Origin: Fimbriimonadaceae bacterium
Lineage (GTDB): Bacteria > Armatimonadota > Fimbriimonadia > Fimbriimonadales > Fimbriimonadaceae
Assembly (NCBI GenBank): GCA_947447315.1
Contig: CANFJD010000067.1
Span: 1-10,919 of the forward strand
DNA length: 10,919 bases
Reading direction: 5' to 3'
Positions 8,501 to 10,919 of this stretch are shown piece by piece (the first letter of the stretch is position 1; each line of letters opens with the position of its first letter). Made by a program: the position numbers and the translations under genes. The notes beneath the pieces were generated by a model. That model ran no database searches. It was not told where the DNA came from and saw only the letters and a list, made by a program, of their open reading frames with translations.

Positions 8501-9052
8501 CCCTTCTTCTTCAATCGGCTCCGAAGCCACGATGGGCTCCGCCACTACAACCGTCGCCACAACTTCCGCCGCCACCGGCGTCGGCTTCGCTCGGCGTCGA
8601 TTCCGCTCGGGGGCTACCGCAACATCCGCCACGACAGTTTCCACCACCGCGGGAGCGCCTTGTACCGACCGGAACAACACCGGCAGACCAGCGGCCTCCG
8701 ATTCTTCCACTAGAGGATCCGCCACCACCACTGCCTCCTTCTTCGCTCGCGACTTCTTGGCCGAAGCTTCTGTCGTCGACGCAACCGCAGAACCGATCGC
8801 ATCGGTGACCGCGCTCACCACATCAGCCAGCGTCTTACGCTTGCTTTTCTTAACCGGCACTTCTGGCTCGGAAGGCGCAACCACCAAGGGCTCCGCTTCT
8901 GGCTTTACTTTTTTGGCCGCCGATCGCTTCGGCTTGGTTTTTCCAGAATCAACTGCCGCTTCAGCAGACTCAGCGGCGGCGGGGATGGCAGTTTCAGCCA
9001 GGGATTCGGGGGTCGTTTGGTCGAGAGAAATCGCTATTTTCTTACGGGGCAT
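5567..9052 (-). CDS. GH42-like glycosidase-fold protein with long disordered motif-bearing tails
   Basis: This 1161-residue protein has three parts. Residues 1-340 are low-complexity Ala/Pro/Glu/Lys/Arg-rich and look disordered. Residues about 345-755 resemble the TIM barrel of the beta-galactosidase (GH42-like) superfamily: GIHLERGEWF at 496-505 with Glu503 as likely acid/base, FRDWARTRYN at 522-531, then LRASW and VRFDTISVP, and NGKLYISEEDYKT at 667-679 with Glu674 or Glu675 as candidate nucleophile. Residues about 756-905 resemble the class-I glutamine-amidotransferase-like trimerisation domain (AVFIDERSLAYL; IFLNAWDI), followed by a beta-rich region to about 1050. The tail from 1080 is acidic, then Arg/Asp-rich (RRRRGSRDRDRDGNRDRG, 1117-1134). 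No signal peptide or membrane segment is seen, so it appears cytoplasmic, which is unusual for a tailed glycosidase. A short FR motif recurs in both tails. Its ATG overlaps the HAD gene by 19 bases without a clear ribosome site, suggesting coupling. The substrate is unknown, and activity is not certain. Confidence 0.82.
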   Translation of the reverse strand: MPRKKIAISLDQTTPESLAETAIPAAAESAEAAVDSGKTKPKRSAAKKVKPEAEPLVVAPSEPEVPVKKSKRKTLADVVSAVTDAIGSAVASTTEASAKKSRAKKEAVVVADPLVEESEAAGLPVLFRSVQGAPAVVETVVADVAVAPERNRRRAKPTPVAAEVVATVVVAEPIVASEPIEEEGVLVSFRARDTKTVKSPAAKAPARESSSDENGRSRRRLAQDRDREPAEVATPAPAAEPEFTESSGEGGFTFAFRTPAEVAREGRPASGGRRENQRGRATEGESSADGARAESPRESDRFEFRRRDSRPAPVVEPTPVVAVEPPAPVAPPAPVIKWTQPDDGPQVVVRNGVALIVREQTIYPPLFFFGGATDERSANVILEEARLAAEAGVHLHSFLLPFVVDETEVEASAASAAYLLKRSVEIDPEAQVMFRIVFEAPRGWQDRFPRGRYRTLDGTPADPSVCDDEFWSVAENCLDRFVRSLRLLPEAKHMLGIHLERGEWFLAEGNGYDNSKAAESKFRDWARTRYNRDEVSLRASWFDGSVRFDTISVPLYQTEVGEEDRFVRSSRKQRRVVDYHLFLSDATVERIGKLAETVKVASQGYFLVGVSYGYTFEWSHPASGHLGLGKLLRTPEVDIIAGPPSYRDREPGGTASFPTPIDSFALNGKLYISEEDYKTSLGDGRDYDDFNPVLKTPQALESVHWRGTGVALAHATGLSWMDLWGQGWLKTHSVWNRAAQVRKALVDRIEVPLSDPEVAVFIDERSLAYLVDQNAFALLVQNAREAILRAGVSAGFYLLSDLAHREQFPESRLYIFLNAWDIRPELRAAVKSRLQRDNKVLFWLYSAGLFDGGRESLERVREVTGIALKPQPFHSKTGTTLVNRRHPLSNAFEEKSITGASKLEPSYFAIPEESVVLGEYTDTGLPSFVIKEHDEDPNARWTSVFLGEPVVTASLIRSLAQMAGAHVWDFSGDVVHVRAPFLTVHTSRSGNRTIALPEKNSAYDLVSGVWVANESPNIRYSAVEGTTQTFLVGSRLELDHILNLKEADVLKITELPERNANVRLDASGFDVPIMSLGDWMGGNESEEVSDEWFLRPTPVLEENTGQATESSERVGQRRRRGSRDRDRDGNRDRGPRPSVEPFADKPLSSGDDLAVMFRKKS
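5579..5602 (-). other. C-terminal copy of the phenylalanine-arginine motif
   Basis: Residues 1151-1158 of the glycosidase-like protein read DDLAVMFR and are followed only by KKS and the stop. It matches the N-terminal copies in order: acidic residues, then hydrophobic-x-hydrophobic-x-Phe-Arg, then basic residues. Its position at the very end, after an Arg/Asp-rich linker, is that of a docking peptide, but the binding partner is unknown. Confidence 0.6.
8138..8689 (-). other. Four spaced copies of a phenylalanine-arginine motif in the N-terminal tail
   Basis: Within the disordered N-terminal tail of the glycosidase-like protein the translation gives GLPVLFR (residues 122-128), GVLVSFR (184-190), GFTFAFR (251-257) and a looser SDRFEFR (299-305), spaced 48 to 67 residues apart. 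Each is preceded by Glu/Asp/Ser-rich residues, and basic or small residues follow. The DNA between copies is not repeated, so this is a protein-level short linear motif rather than a recent DNA duplication. Confidence 0.65.
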
Positions 9053-9723
9053 GATTCAGTTGGGGCCAATTCTTTGGCCCAGGCAAGGAGTGCCTCGGGG
9101 GTCTCAAAGTAGAGATCGGGCCGCTCCTTGAGGAGGGTATCCGGGTTCGCAGCTCCGTATCCCACGGCTATAGACGTGAGACCGGCACCATTTGCACATC
9201 GAATATCAAAAACGCTATCGCCGATCATGGCGGCCATTCGGGGATCAACTCCAAGGAGTTCGCACGCCCGCACGGCACTTTCGGGATCGGGTTTGGGATG
9301 AGCTACATCCGACGCGGTGACAATCGCGTCCACGTAGCTCGCACTATCAAATCGGGTCAAAAACGCCTCAAGCTCAACGCGAGACTTACTGGTCACCAGG
9401 GCGGTTTTAATGCCTTGCTGATGCACCCATCGGAGCGTTTCCACCGCAGCGGGGAAATGCCGTTCCAGATGCTTTAAGTCTTCAAATCGGTTGATGGCAA
9501 AGGAAGTCATCGCCTCCACCTGCTCCTGCGAGGGAGACATCACCGAATAATCGAGCAATTGGGATCTCAGCGGACGACCAATTTTGCCGAGGATCTCAGC
9601 CTCGTCGGGTCGCCGCCCGGCAAACTCATGAAAGGTGTCGCTTAAACCCTGAACAATCAGGTCGATGCTATCAACGAGCGTGCCATCGACGTCGAAAAGG
9701 ATGGCTTCAAATTCTCGAATCAT
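9034..9723 (-). CDS. HAD superfamily phosphatase, phosphoglycolate phosphatase-like (Gph/PpaX type)
   Basis: This 229-residue protein has all four haloacid dehalogenase motifs: I DVDGT at 11-15 (Asp11 nucleophile, Asp13 acid/base), II VTSKS at 110-114, III Lys144 in HPKPDP, and IV GDSVFD at 168-173 with Asp169 and Asp173 for Mg2+. The helical cap between residues 17 and 85 makes it subclass C1, as in Gph and PpaX, so it likely removes phosphate from small phosphorylated metabolites in the cytoplasm. The substrate is not readable from sequence. I chose the ATG at 9723 because AGGAGG lies 4 bases upstream and the family normally begins a few residues before DxDGT. The frame stays open to an ATG at 9798, but those 25 extra residues would overlap the promoter region and have no family counterpart. 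Its TAG falls inside the start of the glycosidase-like gene. It is the first gene of the minus-strand cluster. Confidence 0.9.
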   Translation of the reverse strand: MIREFEAILFDVDGTLVDSIDLIVQGLSDTFHEFAGRRPDEAEILGKIGRPLRSQLLDYSVMSPSQEQVEAMTSFAINRFEDLKHLERHFPAAVETLRWVHQQGIKTALVTSKSRVELEAFLTRFDSASYVDAIVTASDVAHPKPDPESAVRACELLGVDPRMAAMIGDSVFDIRCANGAGLTSIAVGYGAANPDTLLKERPDLYFETPEALLAWAKELAPTESCPVRK

Positions 9724-9727
9724 CCGT

Positions 9728-9733
9728 CCTCCT
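9728..9733 (-). promoter_or_regulatory. Shine-Dalgarno AGGAGG that sets the HAD gene start
   Basis: AGGAGG on the minus strand (CCTCCT on plus) is 4 bases before the ATG at 9723. It is the only ribosome site in the window with a full consensus and usable spacing, and it supports the shorter 229-residue HAD protein. Confidence 0.8.
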
Positions 9734-9745
9734 GACATCAAACCC

Positions 9746-9751
9746 ATTATG
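9746..9751 (-). promoter_or_regulatory. Candidate -10 element for the HAD-glycosidase-era cluster
   Basis: CATAAT (9751-9746, minus strand) matches TATAAT at five of six positions. Transcription would begin near 9739, giving a leader of about 16 bases that contains the AGGAGG. The best -35 at 17 bases is GTCACC, a weak match. The element sits inside the longer possible HAD frame, another reason to reject the upstream start. Confidence 0.4.
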
Positions 9752-9814
9752 GCAGAACGGTCACTTCGGGTGACGATATTCTGCTCCCGGCACTGCAAAA
9801 CCGCCGATACTTGG

Positions 9815-9820
9815 TAAATT
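9815..9820 (+). promoter_or_regulatory. Candidate -10 element for a leaderless ridA transcript
   Basis: TAAATT lies 7 bases before the ridA ATG at 9828 and fits the TAnnnT form of a -10. Transcription would start at or just before the A of the start codon. No Shine-Dalgarno is present between it and the ATG (ACGGTCT), and no good -35 is seen near 9792-9797. Confidence 0.45.
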
Positions 9821-9827
9821 ACGGTCT

Positions 9828-10208
9828 ATGAGCCGCTCCGTCGTCCACACCGACAACGCCCCCGCCGCCATCGGGCCCTATTCCCAAGCCATCCGCGCCA
9901 GCGGCGAGTTCCTTTTCCTTAGCGGCCAAATCCCGCTCAAGCCCGACGGTGACATCGTCCGCGGCGACATCAAAGACCAGGTCACCCAGGTCATGACCAA
10001 CCTGGAAGCCGTCCTCGCCGCCGCCGGCCTCACCTTCGCCAACGTCACCAAAACCACCATCCTTCTCAGCAGCATGGATCACTTCCCCGCCGTCAACGAG
10101 GTCTATGGAGGCTACTTCCCGTCCGACCCGCCCGCCCGCGCCACCTACGCCGTCGCCGGACTCCCCCGCGGCGTAGATGTCGAAATCGAAGCCATTGCCG
10201 TATTCTAA
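9828..10208 (+). CDS. ridA: RidA family reactive enamine/imine deaminase
   Basis: This 126-residue protein is the standard RidA/YjgF/YER057c/UK114 length. It has GPYSQA at 16-21, FLSGQIP near 30-36, and the signature ARATYAVAGLP to VEIEAIA at 103-124. Arg104 corresponds to the active-site Arg105 of E. coli RidA, which orients the carboxylate of 2-aminoacrylate, and Glu119/Glu121 lie in the conserved VEIE. RidA trimers hydrolyse reactive 2-aminoacrylate and related imines that PLP enzymes such as threonine/serine dehydratase release, protecting those enzymes in the cytoplasm. The gene is divergent from the HAD cluster and is followed after 15 bases by the quinate-dehydrogenase-like gene, so the two are probably co-transcribed. 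The codons are strongly C-ending (GCC, ACC, AAC, CTC), unlike the minus-strand genes. The start is the first Met before the conserved N-terminus, with a -10-like TAAATT 7 bases upstream. Confidence 0.96.
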   Translation: MSRSVVHTDNAPAAIGPYSQAIRASGEFLFLSGQIPLKPDGDIVRGDIKDQVTQVMTNLEAVLAAAGLTFANVTKTTILLSSMDHFPAVNEVYGGYFPSDPPARATYAVAGLPRGVDVEIEAIAVF

Positions 10209-10223
10209 CGATCGGCAACCCGA

Positions 10224-10919
10224 ATGAGCGAAAAGAAGCACGTCGTCTCCCTCTCCCTTGGCACCTCCAAGCGCGATAAGCGCTCGGAGGCCACCCTGCT
10301 CGGGACCGATTTCCTCATCGAACGCATCGGCACCGATGGGGACTTCAAAAAGTATCAGGCGCTCTTTCGGGAGTACGACGGCAAAGTCGACGCCATCGGA
10401 GTCGGCGGGGCCGACGTCTACGTCGTCGTCGACGACCGCCAATATCCCTGGCGACAGATTCAACGGGTGGCCGAATCCGTCAAGAAAACCCCCGTCGTCG
10501 ATGGCTCCGGCCTTAAGCACACGCTAGAACGCGACACCGTCGAGATTCTCCAGCGCGAAGGCACCGTCGATTTCCGTAACCTCAAGGTCCTCCTCGTCTC
10601 CGGCGTCGATCGCTTCGGCATGGCCCAAGCCATGGAAAAGGCGGGGGCCAAAGTCACCTACGGCGACCTCATGTTCGGCCTTGGCCTCCCCTTCCCCATC
10701 CGCAGTTACGACCAAGTCCGCAAGCTCGCCGGCATCCTCCTCCCCATCCTCACCCGACTCCCCCAAACCTGGGTCTATCCCATCGGTGCCGCCCAGGAAA
10801 AGCGAAAACCCCAGTTCCAATCCGCCTTCGCCGACGCCGATCTCATGGCCGGTGACTGGCAGCTCATCCGTAAAGCCCTGCCCGATAAGATCGAAGGCAA
10901 GACCATCCTGACGCAAGCC
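10224..10919 (+). CDS. Quinate 5-dehydrogenase-like protein, C-terminus cut by window edge
   Basis: The frame is open from the ATG at 10224 to the last base (232 codons, no stop). It matches, from memory, a family annotated as 'quinate 5-dehydrogenase' in Firmicutes and relatives: GTSKRD at 13-18, FLIERIGTDGD at 30-40, GVGGADVY at 59-66, VDGSGLKHTLER at 92-103, a Rossmann-like SGVDRFGMAQAMEKAGA at 126-142, and GDLMFGLGLPFPIR at 147-160. The pattern VDRFGMA resembles a nucleotide-binding turn after a beta strand, but it is not the classical shikimate/quinate dehydrogenase sequence, so the annotated activity should not be taken as shown. No signal peptide is visible, so it is probably cytoplasmic. 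It begins 15 bases after the ridA stop with no clear ribosome site, suggesting one transcript. Antisense frames in this region are Gly/Asp-rich mirror images and not genes. Confidence 0.72.
   Translation, partial: MSEKKHVVSLSLGTSKRDKRSEATLLGTDFLIERIGTDGDFKKYQALFREYDGKVDAIGVGGADVYVVVDDRQYPWRQIQRVAESVKKTPVVDGSGLKHTLERDTVEILQREGTVDFRNLKVLLVSGVDRFGMAQAMEKAGAKVTYGDLMFGLGLPFPIRSYDQVRKLAGILLPILTRLPQTWVYPIGAAQEKRKPQFQSAFADADLMAGDWQLIRKALPDKIEGKTILTQA

Noticed and set aside
8138..9052. DNA tandem repeat or a frameshifted fusion in the low-complexity N-terminal region
   Set aside because: The reading frame is continuous from a plausible start, no DNA period is seen, and the FR motifs recur only at protein level.
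8445..9131. A 228-codon plus-strand open frame opposite the disordered N-terminal tail
   Set aside because: It is Thr/Ala/Ser-rich low complexity produced by the complement of the GCG/GCC/GTG codons of the real gene, and it has no recognisable domain.
9819..10520. A 233-codon minus-strand open frame over ridA and the next gene
   Set aside because: It lies antisense to a clear RidA and a conserved-motif gene, and its Gly/Asp/Val-rich product is what C-rich codons give when read backwards.
10524..10916. A 130-codon minus-strand open frame at the right edge
   Set aside because: Antisense to the quinate-dehydrogenase-like gene, Gly/Glu/Asp-rich, without domain features.

Overview
The window reads as ordinary chromosomal DNA of a free-living, moderately GC-rich bacterium. 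No insertion sequence, phage gene, CRISPR array, tRNA or rRNA was seen. The gene content (a large UPF0182 membrane protein, a GxQxxG-type Gfo/Idh oxidoreductase, a GH42-like glycosidase with long disordered tails, and a 'quinate 5-dehydrogenase'-type protein of the kind I recall from Firmicutes-like genomes) would fit Armatimonadota, Fimbriimonas-like, but that placement is an inference and no marker here proves it.

Layout, left to right. Positions 1-2361 (minus) hold the first 787 residues of a UPF0182 family membrane protein whose C-terminus lies off the left edge. A strong intrinsic terminator (2386-2437, acting on the minus strand) ends the Gfo/Idh/MocA oxidoreductase gene at 2448-3608 and sits only about 25 bases before the UPF0182 start. 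An 89-base gap (3609-3697) has a perfect TTGACA and an inverted repeat. Then comes a minus-strand gene cluster, listed here in transcription order: a HAD phosphatase (9723 to 9034), a 1161-residue glycosidase-like protein (9052 to 5567, overlapping the HAD gene by 19 bases), era (5564 to 4668, 2 bases after the previous stop) and a 310-residue soluble protein with a ZipA C-terminal-like domain (4630 to 3698). A 104-base divergent promoter region (9724-9827) separates this cluster from two plus-strand genes: ridA (9828-10208) and a quinate 5-dehydrogenase-like gene (10224 onward, running off the right edge).

How the genes may work together. The HAD-glycosidase-era-ZipA-like block looks like one transcription unit and puts the essential ribosome-assembly GTPase Era beside two unusual proteins. 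The first is a glycosidase-fold protein with no signal peptide. It carries Lys/Arg/Ala/Pro-rich disordered tails in which a short motif, [G/D]-hydrophobic-x-hydrophobic-x-Phe-Arg, recurs three times near the N-terminus, once in a variant form, and once again at the extreme C-terminus. The second resembles the FtsZ-binding domain of ZipA but has no membrane anchor. ZipA is best known as a membrane-anchored gammaproteobacterial division protein, so this is the most surprising similarity in the window. Whether the block links ribosome assembly, cell division and carbohydrate or polyanion binding is a hypothesis, not something the sequence shows.

Regulation. Several starts (ridA, the ZipA-like gene, the UPF0182 gene) have a -10-like hexamer 5-7 bases upstream, with no well-placed Shine-Dalgarno for ridA and the ZipA-like gene, which suggests leaderless transcripts. 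The HAD gene, in contrast, has a clear AGGAGG that fixes its start at 9723 rather than the longest-frame start at 9798.
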